A stretch of DNA of 64,000 nucleotides, taken from Candidatus Sphingomonas colombiensis. GTDB lineage: Bacteria > Pseudomonadota > Alphaproteobacteria > Sphingomonadales > Sphingomonadaceae. This document shows, one piece after another, positions 7,412 to 16,564 of this stretch. Every line of letters begins with the position of its first letter. Within the stretch, counting starts at the first letter, position 1. The stretch is from positions 2,449,001 through 2,513,000 of the forward strand of contig CP119315.1 of the NCBI GenBank assembly GCA_029202845.1, given 5' to 3'. A program made the position numbers and the translations under genes. The notes under the pieces were generated by a model that worked only from the letters and a program-made list of their open reading frames with translations, searched no databases and was not told the origin of the DNA.

Positions 7412-8401
7412 TTAGTGCCGCGTTACTTCGCTGACGATCGAGCGGCCGCGCTGGATCGCGGCGGCGGTCTTGAGCTTGCCGGCCTGAATGTCGTCCGCCA
7501 TCCCCATCAGCCGCTCGGCGCCGGCCGATCCGGTATCGGCGACCTCGGTGACGCTGACGCCCTTGTCCCGCACGATCGCTTCGTCCCAGGCGGTGCGGAT
7601 CGCGGCCCAATAGTCCCTGGTTGCTGCCCAATAGGCGTCCGCTGCAGCAGTGTCGAAATCGCTCGCCTTCACATAGGTGTTGAGCACCGATTCCTGCACG
7701 AACGGCACCAGCTTGCCCTGTCCGCCCGAGCCCGGCTCAGCGCCCATCTTGATATTGTCCTGCCAGTGGATCCAGCCGGCGGGGGAGGGTGAGTGGCGGT
7801 TGATCGCGAGATAGCGATCATATGGCGGATTGCGCACCGCATCGCGTCGCGCGAGTGGACGCCATGTCCAGTTGCTGCGCCAGCGCCGCACGCCGCCCTC
7901 GTCCCTCCACTGGCCCCAGCCGCCGTAGCGCGGGGAATCGTCCGTCTGCCACACCGTCTGCGACCAGCGCCCGGCGCGCATCGTCACTGGCACGGCCTCC
8001 GTGTTCCAGCGGCCCTTTCCGGCATAGACGAGCAGGCTTTCCGGCTCGTAATTCCAATCCTGCCGCCAATGCTTGATGACGAAGACCTTGCCGGCCTTGT
8101 CCTTCACCACCAGCAGATGCTGGAGGACGATGCGGCGGCCGCTGTCCTCGACCACGCGAACCGCCTCGTGACCGCCCGATATCTTCGGGTCGATCGGCGT
8201 GTAATCGGCGCGCCAGGGCGTCGTTTCGCGCATGTCGAACGTCACCTTGTAATTCCCCGCCATGGCGAGGATCGCGGCACGATCGGCCTGAAACGATTGC
8301 GACTCACTTTCGGCGGAGCGCGGCTTGAGCGGGCCGTCGGCGAGCGCGGGCAATGGTGCGGTCGCGGCGAGCAGTGCGGAAAGCAGCAGTATCTTCTTCA
8401 T
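7412..8401 (-). CDS. DUF6607 family secreted protein linked to haem receptor
   Basis: A 329-aa protein with a clear Sec signal (MKKILLLSALLAATAPLPALA, mature end near residue 22). The body is rich in Trp and contains VIKHWRQDWNYEP, a repeated W-W pattern (TVWQTDD, RWRSNWTWRPLARRD) and a helical C-terminus; this fits the uncharacterised DUF6607 family as I remember it. The start at 8401 is taken because the 40 upstream in-frame residues overlap the receptor gene and lack signal-peptide character. It lies 17 nt after the haem-type TBDR stop, so both are one operon under Fur-like boxes. A periplasmic role in haem or iron handling is inferred from context only. Confidence 0.8.
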   Translation of the reverse strand: MKKILLLSALLAATAPLPALADGPLKPRSAESESQSFQADRAAILAMAGNYKVTFDMRETTPWRADYTPIDPKISGGHEAVRVVEDSGRRIVLQHLLVVKDKAGKVFVIKHWRQDWNYEPESLLVYAGKGRWNTEAVPVTMRAGRWSQTVWQTDDSPRYGGWGQWRDEGGVRRWRSNWTWRPLARRDAVRNPPYDRYLAINRHSPSPAGWIHWQDNIKMGAEPGSGGQGKLVPFVQESVLNTYVKASDFDTAAADAYWAATRDYWAAIRTAWDEAIVRDKGVSVTEVADTGSAGAERLMGMADDIQAGKLKTAAAIQRGRSIVSEVTRH

Positions 8402-8418
8402 GATATGTCCCCCGAGGA

Positions 8419-10653
8419 TCAGAAGCGGGCGGTGAGCGAGGCGCTCACGTTGCGGCCCGGCTGGGTGTAGGCATCGATGACCGGCGAACTGGCGGCGAGC
8501 CCGCGCACGTCGCTCCACCATGCATATTTGGTATCGAAGATGTTGAAGAGCCCGGCGCGCAACGTCAGTGCCTCGCCGACGCGGACATAAGCGGTCGCAT
8601 CAAGGATGGTGAAGGCGCCCGGACGGTAATCGGTGGCGCTCGCCTCGCGCAGTTTTTTCTGCGCCGAATGGGTGGCCACCACCTGCCCGCCGAAGCGGCG
8701 ATCGGGTGCGTCATATCCCACGCCCATCACCAGCTTGAGCGGATCGACGGTCGACAGCGGCAAGCGCGAGCCATCTGGTTCGGTGATCACGCCCTTGGCA
8801 TAGCTGATCGCCATCCGGCCCGAGAGGCCGCTCGCCGCGCGCATGTCGACGCGCCCCTCGACGCCCTCGATGCGCACGCGATTAAGGTTGATGAACTGGA
8901 ACACCGCCGGATTGGCCGGAGTGAATGCTCCGCCGACTATCTGCTGGCTGATGAAATTGCGGTAGCGACCGGTGAAGCCGGTAACGCCGGCGCTGACAGG
9001 TCCCTCGGACAGGCGCAATCCGCCCTCCCACGTCTCGCTCGTCTCCGGGCGCAGATCGGGGTTGGGGATCGAGGTGTAGCCCTGCGCGAGGTTCTGGAAG
9101 AACTGGTTCACCTGTGTCGGCGACGGCGATTTGAAGCCCTGCGCGTAATTGGCGAACAGGCTAACTCCGCCCCCCAGCTTCACGACGCCGCCGATTTTTG
9201 GCGACACGCGTGAGCCGCTTTGTTCCGCGGAGCGGAAATTGGGCAGCAGCGCGTCATTGTGCGGGTTGAGACTGTAATGATCGAAGCGCAGCACGGGATA
9301 GAGCGTGATCGCCCCGTCGGCCGCCGAAATCTCGTCTCCCACATAACCGCCTGCGAGTGTGAAGTCGGTCACCGGGAAAGCGCGCGTCGGGAATACATCG
9401 GGCGGAGTTGGCACCGTGCCGTCGCGCAGGCCCTTTTGCCGGGTCACGCTGATGTCTCCGCCATAAACGAAGCGATGGGCGAATACGCCGGTGACAGCAT
9501 CGCTGCGCAGTTCCGCGCTGGCACCGAATACGCGATTGTCGAACGTGTTGAGGCGCGTTCTGTCGGCGGCGGTATTGCGATCCTCCGCGCTGAACTGGCG
9601 GTTCTCCGCCTGCTGATACCAGAAGGCGACCTGTGCCGAGGCGAGCGCGCCGGCGCCCTGGTAGCGCCAGTCCAGGCTTACGCGATCGCGTTTCGTCTCG
9701 TCGCGCGCGGTGAGGCCGATCACGCTGGTGGCGGCGGTCGGCACCGGTGCGATGCCGCTCAACACAGTGGTGCGGACATGATCGTCATAATGATCATAGG
9801 TCAGCCGCACGCGATGCGCGTCGGTTGGCTGCCAGACGATCTTGCCGAGGATCGCGTTGGAGAAAGTGTCCTGCGGATTGGGCGCAGTGCGGCGCGAATT
9901 GGGCTCCTCGTTGATGCCCATATTGGCGAGTTCGTGCCCGTCCCGGCGCGTATAGGCGGCCATCGCGGACCAGTCGCCGCTGCGCGCCGCAAGAATCGCG
10001 GTTTCGGAAAACTGGCGATCGGCGGAATCATAAGCGACCCGCGCCAGCCCGGCGATCTCGCGGCCGTCGCGCAGGAAATCCACCGGATCGCTGGTGATGA
10101 AACTCACCGCGCCCGCCAGCCCGTCGCTGCCATAGAGCGACGATGCTGGGCCGCGCAGAATCTCGACCGATTTGACCAGCCCGACATCAACATAATCGCC
10201 GCGCCCTGCCGATTGCGCGCCGAAATCGAAGCCATCCGGCACGCGCACGCCATCGACCTGGATCAGCACGCGATTGCCCTCCAGCCCGCGAATATTGAAG
10301 CCGGAATTGCCGTCGCGCCCGGTAGATCCGCTCGCAGCGCCGAAGCGCGACGGCGCGCGTCGCACGCTGACGCCGGGCTCGAAACGGACGAGATCCTTGA
10401 TGTTCGAGACAAGCTGGTCCGCGATCTGGCGGTCTGTGATGACGCTGACCGTTGCGGGCACGTCGTCGAGCTTCTGCGGCAGGCGGGTCGCGGTGATCGT
10501 GATAGTGCCGCGTGGATCGACGATGACGAGCGGATCGCCATCCTGCGCGAATGCCGCTTCAGGAAAAAGCGCTGTGGCGAGCGATAGCGCGCAGACGCCC
10601 GCAAGCTTTCTGGCATGCATGGCGCGGCGGCGCCCGGATTGCGAAACGGTCAA
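8419..10653 (-). CDS. TonB-dependent haemoglobin/haem-type receptor
   Basis: A 744-aa TBDR of the haemoglobin/transferrin/lactoferrin receptor type. It has a signal peptide ending EAAFAQ, a TonB-box region ITITATRLPQ, the plug motif ILRGPASSLYGSDGLAGAV, and a barrel ending LTARF. The NPDL motif of haem receptors is present (IPNPDLRPETSE); the usual FRAP box is altered (FKSPSPTQ). The listed start is a TTG with a well-placed AGGGGG; an ATG at 10620 is the alternative and removes 11 residues. Two Fur-like boxes lie immediately upstream, so iron-repressed expression is likely. The DUF6607 gene follows 17 nt later. Confidence 0.9.
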   Translation of the reverse strand: MTVSQSGRRRAMHARKLAGVCALSLATALFPEAAFAQDGDPLVIVDPRGTITITATRLPQKLDDVPATVSVITDRQIADQLVSNIKDLVRFEPGVSVRRAPSRFGAASGSTGRDGNSGFNIRGLEGNRVLIQVDGVRVPDGFDFGAQSAGRGDYVDVGLVKSVEILRGPASSLYGSDGLAGAVSFITSDPVDFLRDGREIAGLARVAYDSADRQFSETAILAARSGDWSAMAAYTRRDGHELANMGINEEPNSRRTAPNPQDTFSNAILGKIVWQPTDAHRVRLTYDHYDDHVRTTVLSGIAPVPTAATSVIGLTARDETKRDRVSLDWRYQGAGALASAQVAFWYQQAENRQFSAEDRNTAADRTRLNTFDNRVFGASAELRSDAVTGVFAHRFVYGGDISVTRQKGLRDGTVPTPPDVFPTRAFPVTDFTLAGGYVGDEISAADGAITLYPVLRFDHYSLNPHNDALLPNFRSAEQSGSRVSPKIGGVVKLGGGVSLFANYAQGFKSPSPTQVNQFFQNLAQGYTSIPNPDLRPETSETWEGGLRLSEGPVSAGVTGFTGRYRNFISQQIVGGAFTPANPAVFQFINLNRVRIEGVEGRVDMRAASGLSGRMAISYAKGVITEPDGSRLPLSTVDPLKLVMGVGYDAPDRRFGGQVVATHSAQKKLREASATDYRPGAFTILDATAYVRVGEALTLRAGLFNIFDTKYAWWSDVRGLAASSPVIDAYTQPGRNVSASLTARF

Positions 10654-10675
10654 TCTAACCCCCTAGTAACGCTAT

Positions 10676-10690
10676 TGCGAATCGTTATCG
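10676..10690. promoter_or_regulatory. Fur-like box 1 upstream of haem receptor
   Basis: TGCGAAT-C-GTTATCG resembles the 7-1-7 Fur core TGATAAT-N-ATTATCA with 5 of 7 matches in each half. It is 23 bp from the TTG start of the receptor gene, where a bound repressor would block initiation. Confidence 0.5.
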
Positions 10691-10738
10691 ACAGAGCGTG
10701 AATTACGGAAAGGGGCTTGGATCGGTCAAGCGGTTTAT

Positions 10739-10753
10739 CGCGAATTATTCTCA
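10739..10753. promoter_or_regulatory. Fur-like box 2 upstream of haem receptor
   Basis: CGCGAAT-T-ATTCTCA; the right half matches the Fur half-site ATTATCA at 6 of 7 positions. The hexamer GCGAAT occurs four times between 10677 and 10770 (10677, 10740, 10757, 10765), so several Fur dimers could bind this 176-bp intergenic region. Confidence 0.55.
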
Positions 10754-10829
10754 ATAGCGAATTTGCGAATTGAGCGAGCCGGACCACCGCGGGATTGCGG
10801 TCCCTCGATTGAACTGAGACAAACGCGGC

Positions 10830-11540
10830 ATGTGTGTGCTTGCGATTGCGTGGCGAATCCATCCGCGCTGGAAACTGGTGGTCGCCGCCAACCGCGACGA
10901 ATTTCACGACCGTCCCGCCGATGCGCTGCATCGCTGGGAAGGCGAGGACATTATCGCGGGTCGGGACATAAAGGCCGGCGGCACCTGGCTGGCCGTATCG
11001 GGCAAGGGGCGGTTCGCGGCGGTTACCAACGTTCGCGGCTATGGCGATCCTGATCCGGCGCTTTCGTCGCGCGGCGCGTTAGTCACGGGGCTGGCAGTGG
11101 GCACGATCCCCGCGCTCGACCGGCTGTCTGGATTCAACCCGTTCAACGCGGTGCTGGTCGATAATGATGATGCGCGCTTCCTGTCCAACCGGCCGGCCCC
11201 CGTCTCGCGACCGCTGGCGCCGGGCTTGCATGCGATGTCCAATGGCCCGCTCGATCCGCCGTGGCGCAAGACCATCCGCTTGAGCAATGCGATCGAGCGC
11301 TGGCTGGCCGATGCCACGCATGACCGCGAAGCGCTGTTCGCGGGGTTGCGCGATACCAGTCCGCCAAGCGGGGACCCGGATGATCCCGCGCCGATCTTCG
11401 TCGAGAGCCCGGTTTACGGCACGCGATGCAGCACGATCGTTCTGGTGGACGCCAGCGACAAAGGGATGATCGTGGAACGCCGCTTCGATCGCGATGGGCG
11501 GGCGGTGGGGGATACCGCGATCTCGTTCGACTGGGGGTAG
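10830..11540 (+). CDS. NRDE family protein (TANGO2-like)
   Basis: A 236-aa member of the NRDE/TANGO2 family. It begins MCVLAIAW with Cys as second residue and carries the name-giving ANRDEF motif at about 20-25, followed by the GxDxxAGGTWLAV segment at about 42-57, both near-invariant. An Ntn-hydrolase-like fold has been suggested for the family; the eukaryotic homologue TANGO2 has been linked to haem and lipid metabolism, but the bacterial reaction is not established. It is divergent from the haem receptor and shares the Fur-box region, which may mean iron-linked control. The family is secure, the function is not. Confidence 0.88.
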   Translation: MCVLAIAWRIHPRWKLVVAANRDEFHDRPADALHRWEGEDIIAGRDIKAGGTWLAVSGKGRFAAVTNVRGYGDPDPALSSRGALVTGLAVGTIPALDRLSGFNPFNAVLVDNDDARFLSNRPAPVSRPLAPGLHAMSNGPLDPPWRKTIRLSNAIERWLADATHDREALFAGLRDTSPPSGDPDDPAPIFVESPVYGTRCSTIVLVDASDKGMIVERRFDRDGRAVGDTAISFDWG

Positions 11541-11627
11541 CTGCGGATCGGCGGCTCATGGTGGCGGAAACGCGCTGCAATCGCTATGGCGCACCGCATA
11601 ATGCGAGCACCAGACCCGGTTTCCCAC

Positions 11628-12569
11628 ATGCCCGATGCCACCCTGCCGATATGCGTTGCGGCGCTTTATCGCTTCACCGTGTTCGACGACTGCCCAGGCA
11701 TCCGCGTGGTGCTGGACGAGCTTTGCCGGTCGCTTGGCGTGAAGGGCACGCTGCTGCTCGCGCGGGAAGGGATCAACGGCACGATCGCGGGCAGCGATGA
11801 GGCGATCGAAGCAGTGCTCGCGCATATTCGCATGCTGCCGGGATGCGAGGGGCTGGAGCCGAAGTTCTCGCGTGCGGCCAGGCTGCCGTTCCATCGCATG
11901 AAGGTGCGCCTCAAGCGCGAGATCGTGACGATGGGAGAGCCGGATATCGATCCGCTTACCGATGTCGGCCATTATGTCGCGGCGGAGGAATGGAATGCGC
12001 TGATCGCTGCCCCGGGCACGATCCTGATCGATACGCGCAACGATTATGAGGTCGCGGTCGGCACCTTCGCGGGCGCGATCGATCCGCGCACCCCGACGTT
12101 CAGCGACTTTCCCGCGTGGTTTCGTTCGCAGCGTGAGACGCTGCTCGGGGATGGCGCGCCGCCCAAGGTCGCGATGTTCTGCACTGGTGGCATTCGTTGC
12201 GAAAAAGCCACCGCCTTTCTGAAGGCGGAAGGGGTGGAAGAGGTGTATCACCTCGACGGCGGTATCCTGAAATATCTCGAAACGGTGCCGCAGGAGGAAA
12301 GCCTGTGGGAAGGCGAGTGTTTCGTCTTCGACGAGCGGGTGACGGTGGTACATGGGCTGGCGAAGGGCGAACATGAACTCTGTCGCGCATGCCGGCGGCC
12401 GCTGAGCGAGGCGGATCGCACCTCGCCGCTTTATGTCGAGGGGGTGAGCTGCGCCACCTGTCATGCCGAACGCGATGAGCGGCAGCGCGCCGGATATGCG
12501 GAGCGGATGCGGCAGACGCGCCTGGCGGATGCGCGTGGCATGCCGCATGTCGGCGCCTCGCACGGTTGA
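11628..12569 (+). CDS. trhO: tRNA uridine(34) hydroxylase TrhO (rhodanese-like)
   Basis: A 313-aa cytosolic protein matching YceA/TrhO. An N-terminal ferredoxin-like part contains LLLAREGINGTIAG (43-55) and is followed by a rhodanese domain with DTRNDYEV (135-142) and the catalytic loop CTGGIRCEK starting at Cys185. A C-terminal segment with CRACRRPL and CATCH is typical of the family. TrhO makes 5-hydroxyuridine at the wobble base of tRNAs using oxygen. The start at 11628 (MPDATLP) is preferred over 11586, which would add 14 unlike residues. It stands alone, in the same direction as the NRDE gene. Confidence 0.9.
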   Translation: MPDATLPICVAALYRFTVFDDCPGIRVVLDELCRSLGVKGTLLLAREGINGTIAGSDEAIEAVLAHIRMLPGCEGLEPKFSRAARLPFHRMKVRLKREIVTMGEPDIDPLTDVGHYVAAEEWNALIAAPGTILIDTRNDYEVAVGTFAGAIDPRTPTFSDFPAWFRSQRETLLGDGAPPKVAMFCTGGIRCEKATAFLKAEGVEEVYHLDGGILKYLETVPQEESLWEGECFVFDERVTVVHGLAKGEHELCRACRRPLSEADRTSPLYVEGVSCATCHAERDERQRAGYAERMRQTRLADARGMPHVGASHG

Positions 12570-12578
12570 GGGCGCGCG

Positions 12579-13229
12579 TTAACGGCGCGGGCGATAGAAG
12601 ATATGGCTCTCGACCCGCGCGATCTTGTCCAGCGAACCGATCCAATAGGGCACGATCCAATCGGCATGATAATGCGTCGACATGCCGACGGCGCGAAACA
12701 CATAGCCTGACAGAGCACGCCGCGCCGCGTGGCGGGCGGCCGTCCAGCCGGCGCGTTCCGGGCGCCGGGTGCGGGATCCGTCACAGGTGAAGGAGAATTG
12801 GCAGCCGGTCGTCCGTGCCGCGCCCTGATAGACCACGCCGCACACCGTTTTCGGATAGCCCGCGCGCCGGACGCGATTGAGCACGACCTGCATCACCGCT
12901 TTCTGGCCGGGCTTGTCGTTCCCCGCCTCGTAAAGCGCGGCGGTGGCGAGGCATTGGATCGCCTGTTCGCGCGCAGCGGGCCCGCCGTTGAAATGGAACG
13001 GCCGCGCCGGCATCAATTTGCCAGGCACGAACGGGATCGCCGCATTGGCGGCGCGCGCCTGTGCCATCGTCAAGGTGCGCGGCGCCGGTTTCTGATGCGG
13101 CACGGTCCTGAGGTCGCGGATCGCCAGCCATGCGATAAAGGCGAGCGCTGCGAGGCTGCACAGAATCAACAAACGGGGCGGAGAATAGGCCTTTGGTTTC
13201 CTGCGCCTACGATGCTTCCGCCGTGCCAT
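12579..13229 (-). CDS. Cell wall hydrolase, SleB-like (Hydrolase_2)
   Basis: A 216-aa envelope protein with a strongly basic N-terminus (MARRKHRRRRKPK), one membrane anchor at about 20-42, and a C-terminal SleB-type domain. The domain signature is visible: CLATAALYEAGNDKPGQKAVMQVVLNRV with the catalytic Glu, then CGVVYQGAARTTGCQFSFTCDG and a histidine-rich STHYHADWI. The family cleaves peptidoglycan glycan strands. Uncleaved anchoring by the first helix is more likely than secretion. It is convergent with trhO and 51 nt upstream of the S10 peptidase stop. The exact bond cleaved is unknown. Confidence 0.88.
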   Translation of the reverse strand: MARRKHRRRRKPKAYSPPRLLILCSLAALAFIAWLAIRDLRTVPHQKPAPRTLTMAQARAANAAIPFVPGKLMPARPFHFNGGPAAREQAIQCLATAALYEAGNDKPGQKAVMQVVLNRVRRAGYPKTVCGVVYQGAARTTGCQFSFTCDGSRTRRPERAGWTAARHAARRALSGYVFRAVGMSTHYHADWIVPYWIGSLDKIARVESHIFYRPRR

Positions 13230-13280
13230 ATAGCGCCGATATCGCCCGAACGGCGGAGCGACCAGCCCCGTGCGTCAACG

Positions 13281-14876
13281 TCATTTGATATTGTCGGTAC
13301 GGCGAATGAAATCGGCGACGTCGGTGTGAAACGCCTTGAGCACAGTCGGATTGACGTAGACCATATGGCCTGACTCATAATGGCGATAGTCGATATTGGC
13401 CTGGATATTCGCCGGCACCGGCAGATGGCGCAATTCATACACGCCCGCGAAATAGGGCGTCGAAACGTCGAAATAACCGCCGGTTACCAGCAGTTTCATC
13501 TGGGGATTCTGTTTCATGGCAATGGCGAGATCGGGCAGCACATTGGGCAGCGCGATCAGCGGCCGCGCGGCGCCGGGCGGCTGATGCTTGTAGTCCCAGC
13601 TTTCGTAAATGCTGACGCCGGGCTTGAACTCGATCCCGTCGCCATAACGTAACGTGCCGCGCGCATAGCTGTTGAACGCCGCGACATAGGCCGCCTCGAT
13701 CGCGGTGCTTTGCGGGTCGTAGCTGGAAACCTTGCTCAGCGGATCGAGCGTCGCGCCGGTGAAGCGGGTGTCCAGCGTGCCGGTGGTGAGGGCGTCAGCC
13801 GCCAGCAACTCCTTCTGGAACGCGCCATATTCGATGCGGAGATTGCTCTTCAGCAGATAGGCGACCGGCAGCCCGGTATAGCCGGAAAGCCGCGCGGCGA
13901 TCGCCTGACGTTTTTCCGCCGGCAGGGTGTTGCCCTGCATCAGCGCCAAGGCATAATTACCGGTGGCGAATTGCTCTACCTCGGCGAGAAACGCGGGCAG
14001 ATCGGCTGGCCGGTTCGCGAGCTTCTGATGATACCAGGCGGTCGCGGCATAGGTCGGCAAGCTGACGATATAGGGCTGGTCGATCCCCGGATTTGCCTGC
14101 GGATCGTCCGGGATCAGATCCCAGTTCAGGATGTCCGACAGCAGGATCACGCCGTTGAGGTCCACACTCTCCTTCTGCAGCGCCAGCGTCATTCCCGCCG
14201 CGCGCATCGTGCCATAGCTTTCGCCGAAGAGATATTTGGGCGAATTCCAGCGCTGATAGCGCGACAGGAACTGGACGATGAATTTCGAAAATGCATGGAT
14301 ATCCTGATCCACGCCATAGAAGGCCGCTTCCTTCTCATGCCCGGCGATCCGGCTGAAGCCGGTGCCCGGCGCGTCGATGAAGACGAGATCGGAGACGTCG
14401 AGCAGGCTCTCGTCATTATTGACCATGGCATAAGGCGCGCCGGGCGCATGCCCGCGATCAGGCGTCTGGACGCGGATCGGGCCGAACGCGCCCATGTGCA
14501 GCCAGATGCTCGATGAGCCGGGGCCGCCGTTGAACAGGAAGGTGATCGGGCGGCTTGCCGCTGGAACGCCGTTCCTGAAATAAGCGGTGTAGAACATCGA
14601 CGCTTCGGCCTTGGGCTTCTTCGCGTCCTTTTCGTCGCCGCCATCAATCGCATTCGTGTCGCTCCATCCTTTCGGATGAACGACCATTGTTCCCGCCACC
14701 GCGCGATAGGGAATGCGCGCGCCGGCAATTGTTACCGAGCCGGTGGTGGCGATCTCGCTCGGCTGGAAAATAGCGGACGCCGGGGTGGCGGCGTCCGCCT
14801 TCGCGGGCGTTTCGGCTCCGTGCGCGCTGGTCGCTGCGGCAAAGGCCGTCAGGATCGTGAGCAAAGCGGATTTCAT
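13281..14876 (-). CDS. S10 family serine carboxypeptidase-like protein
   Basis: A 531-aa exported peptidase. Signal peptide 1-20 (ending SAHGAE); oxyanion segment FLFNGGPGSSS at 114-123; catalytic Ser220 in LFGESYGTMR; the Asp in GYFDVSTPYFAG and the His in YESGHMVY near the C-terminus complete the triad. S10 enzymes remove C-terminal residues at acidic pH; bacterial periplasmic members of this type are common in sphingomonads and xanthomonads. The start at 14876 is chosen because it gives the signal peptide; the frame is open to 15086 but that extension overlaps the CoA-transferase gene. It probably supports peptide nutrition. Confidence 0.9.
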   Translation of the reverse strand: MKSALLTILTAFAAATSAHGAETPAKADAATPASAIFQPSEIATTGSVTIAGARIPYRAVAGTMVVHPKGWSDTNAIDGGDEKDAKKPKAEASMFYTAYFRNGVPAASRPITFLFNGGPGSSSIWLHMGAFGPIRVQTPDRGHAPGAPYAMVNNDESLLDVSDLVFIDAPGTGFSRIAGHEKEAAFYGVDQDIHAFSKFIVQFLSRYQRWNSPKYLFGESYGTMRAAGMTLALQKESVDLNGVILLSDILNWDLIPDDPQANPGIDQPYIVSLPTYAATAWYHQKLANRPADLPAFLAEVEQFATGNYALALMQGNTLPAEKRQAIAARLSGYTGLPVAYLLKSNLRIEYGAFQKELLAADALTTGTLDTRFTGATLDPLSKVSSYDPQSTAIEAAYVAAFNSYARGTLRYGDGIEFKPGVSIYESWDYKHQPPGAARPLIALPNVLPDLAIAMKQNPQMKLLVTGGYFDVSTPYFAGVYELRHLPVPANIQANIDYRHYESGHMVYVNPTVLKAFHTDVADFIRRTDNIK

Positions 14877-14961
14877 CGTGGCCCTTCGTCGAGCGGAATG
14901 GATTGGAAGCGAACCAACCTGCCGACGCGAGGCCTTGGTGTAAACCGGGTTTGCCGCGCCG

Positions 14962-16473
14962 CTAGAAGCGCATCGTGCCGGTGTCGATATAGCGCTGATG
15001 CCAGGACAATGCCTCGCCGGGCAGCGAAGGCGCGTGGCGACCGAACGCGGTTTGCGAGGCGCGCGTGAAATAGTCGCGCAGGGCATCGCGATAGACGGGG
15101 TGCGCGCAATTCTCGATCACCAGCGCGGCGCGTTTCTTTGGGCTGAGCCCGCGCAGGTCGGCCAGCCCCTGTTCGGTTACCAGCACCGCGACATCCTGCA
15201 TGATATGATCGACATGCGCGGCCTGCGGCACGATCGCGGAGATGGCACCGCCCTTCGCGGTCGACGGGGTCATGAAGATCGAGACATAAGCGTTGCGCGC
15301 GAAATCGCCCGAACCGCCGATCCCGTTCTGGATGCGCGATCCCATGACGCATGTGGAATTCACATTGCCGTAGATATCGGCCTCGATCAGGCCGTTCATC
15401 GCGATGCAGCCGAGCCGGCGCACCAGCTCAGGATGGTTGCTGATCTCCTGCGGGCGCAGGATCATGCGGTCGCGATAGCGATCCATATCCGCATTGAGCC
15501 GCGCCGCCGCTTCCGGGCTGAGCGAGAAGGATGTGGCGGACGCCATGCGCAGCCGCCCGCAATCGAGCAGATCGAGCATCCCGTCCTGAATCACCTCGGT
15601 AAACGCGGTGAGATCGTGGAACGGGCCATCGACCAGCCCGGTCAGCACCGCATTGGCGATATTGCCGACGCCCGACTGGAGCGGCAACAAAGCGGCGGGG
15701 AGGCGGCCCTTTGCGACCTCATGCCCAAGGAATTCAAGCAGATGGCCCGCAATCGCTCGGGCCGCTTCGTCCGGCGGAGTAAATGGCAGGTTGCGATCGG
15801 GCGCGTCGGTTTCGACGATCGCAACGATCTTGTCCGGATCGCACCGCAGCACCGGCTCGCCGATGCGGTCGTCCGGTCGCACCAGCGGGATCGGCACGCG
15901 GTGCGGTGGCAGCGCGGTGCCATAGTAAATGTCGTGCATCCCCTCCAGCGCGGGATTTTGCCACGAATTGACCTCGAGGATCACCGCCTTGGCGCGATCG
16001 AGCCAGGTCTTGTTGTTGCCCACCGATGACGATGGCACCAGCGAGCCATCAGGGCGGATCGCCGTCACCTCGATGACCGCGACGTCAAGCGGGCCGAGGA
16101 AACCCTGCCACGCCATCGGCGCGACCTGGCTGAGATGCATGTCCAGATAATCCATCTCGCCGCGATTGATGCGTTCGCGCGCGATCGGATCGGAATTATA
16201 CGGTAGCCGCAACTCGATGCCGTCGGCCTTTGCCAGCGCGCCATCCAGTTCGGGCCCGGTCGATGCGCCGGTCCACACCTTGACCCGCATTGGGCGCCCG
16301 GCGGCATGCTCGGCCTCAATCCGCCGGGCGAGCGCCATCGGCACCATCTTCGGATAGCCTGATCCGGTGAAGCCGCTCATGCCGATGGTTTGCCCATTGT
16401 CGATCAGCGCGGCGGCCGCTTCGGCAGACATGATGCGCCCGCGAAGGCGTGGATCGGCAATACGAGTGGACAT
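14962..16473 (-). CDS. Acetyl-CoA hydrolase/transferase, succinate:acetate CoA-transferase type
   Basis: A 503-aa class I CoA-transferase of the Cat1/AarC length. N-terminal half has GMSGFTGSGYPKMVP (substrate loop) and the C-terminal half has the GSRIQNGIGGSGDFARNAY block and VTEQGLADLRG, which holds the catalytic Glu that forms the glutamyl-CoA thioester. Such enzymes move CoA between succinyl-CoA and acetate (or propionate), linking acetate handling to the TCA cycle in the cytoplasm. It sits upstream of the S10 peptidase gene, 85 nt apart, and downstream of the ferritin-like gene; co-transcription is possible but not obvious. Acyl specificity cannot be fixed from sequence. Confidence 0.9.
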   Translation of the reverse strand: MSTRIADPRLRGRIMSAEAAAALIDNGQTIGMSGFTGSGYPKMVPMALARRIEAEHAAGRPMRVKVWTGASTGPELDGALAKADGIELRLPYNSDPIARERINRGEMDYLDMHLSQVAPMAWQGFLGPLDVAVIEVTAIRPDGSLVPSSSVGNNKTWLDRAKAVILEVNSWQNPALEGMHDIYYGTALPPHRVPIPLVRPDDRIGEPVLRCDPDKIVAIVETDAPDRNLPFTPPDEAARAIAGHLLEFLGHEVAKGRLPAALLPLQSGVGNIANAVLTGLVDGPFHDLTAFTEVIQDGMLDLLDCGRLRMASATSFSLSPEAAARLNADMDRYRDRMILRPQEISNHPELVRRLGCIAMNGLIEADIYGNVNSTCVMGSRIQNGIGGSGDFARNAYVSIFMTPSTAKGGAISAIVPQAAHVDHIMQDVAVLVTEQGLADLRGLSPKKRAALVIENCAHPVYRDALRDYFTRASQTAFGRHAPSLPGEALSWHQRYIDTGTMRF

Positions 16474-16564
16474 GGGGATTTTTCAGCTCTTCAGCATCGA
16501 ACTGGGTTGGCCCAATGGAACGCGATCGACGGTGGATCAAATTCAAATCGGCCAACCGAGCCGA

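Noticed and set aside
9220..10587. 455-codon plus-strand frame opposite the haem receptor
   Set aside because: Antisense shadow: no domain, no ribosome site, and the opposite strand is a clear TBDR.
14877..15086. N-terminal extension of the S10 peptidase
   Set aside because: Would overlap the CoA-transferase gene and hide a clear signal peptide that starts at 14876.
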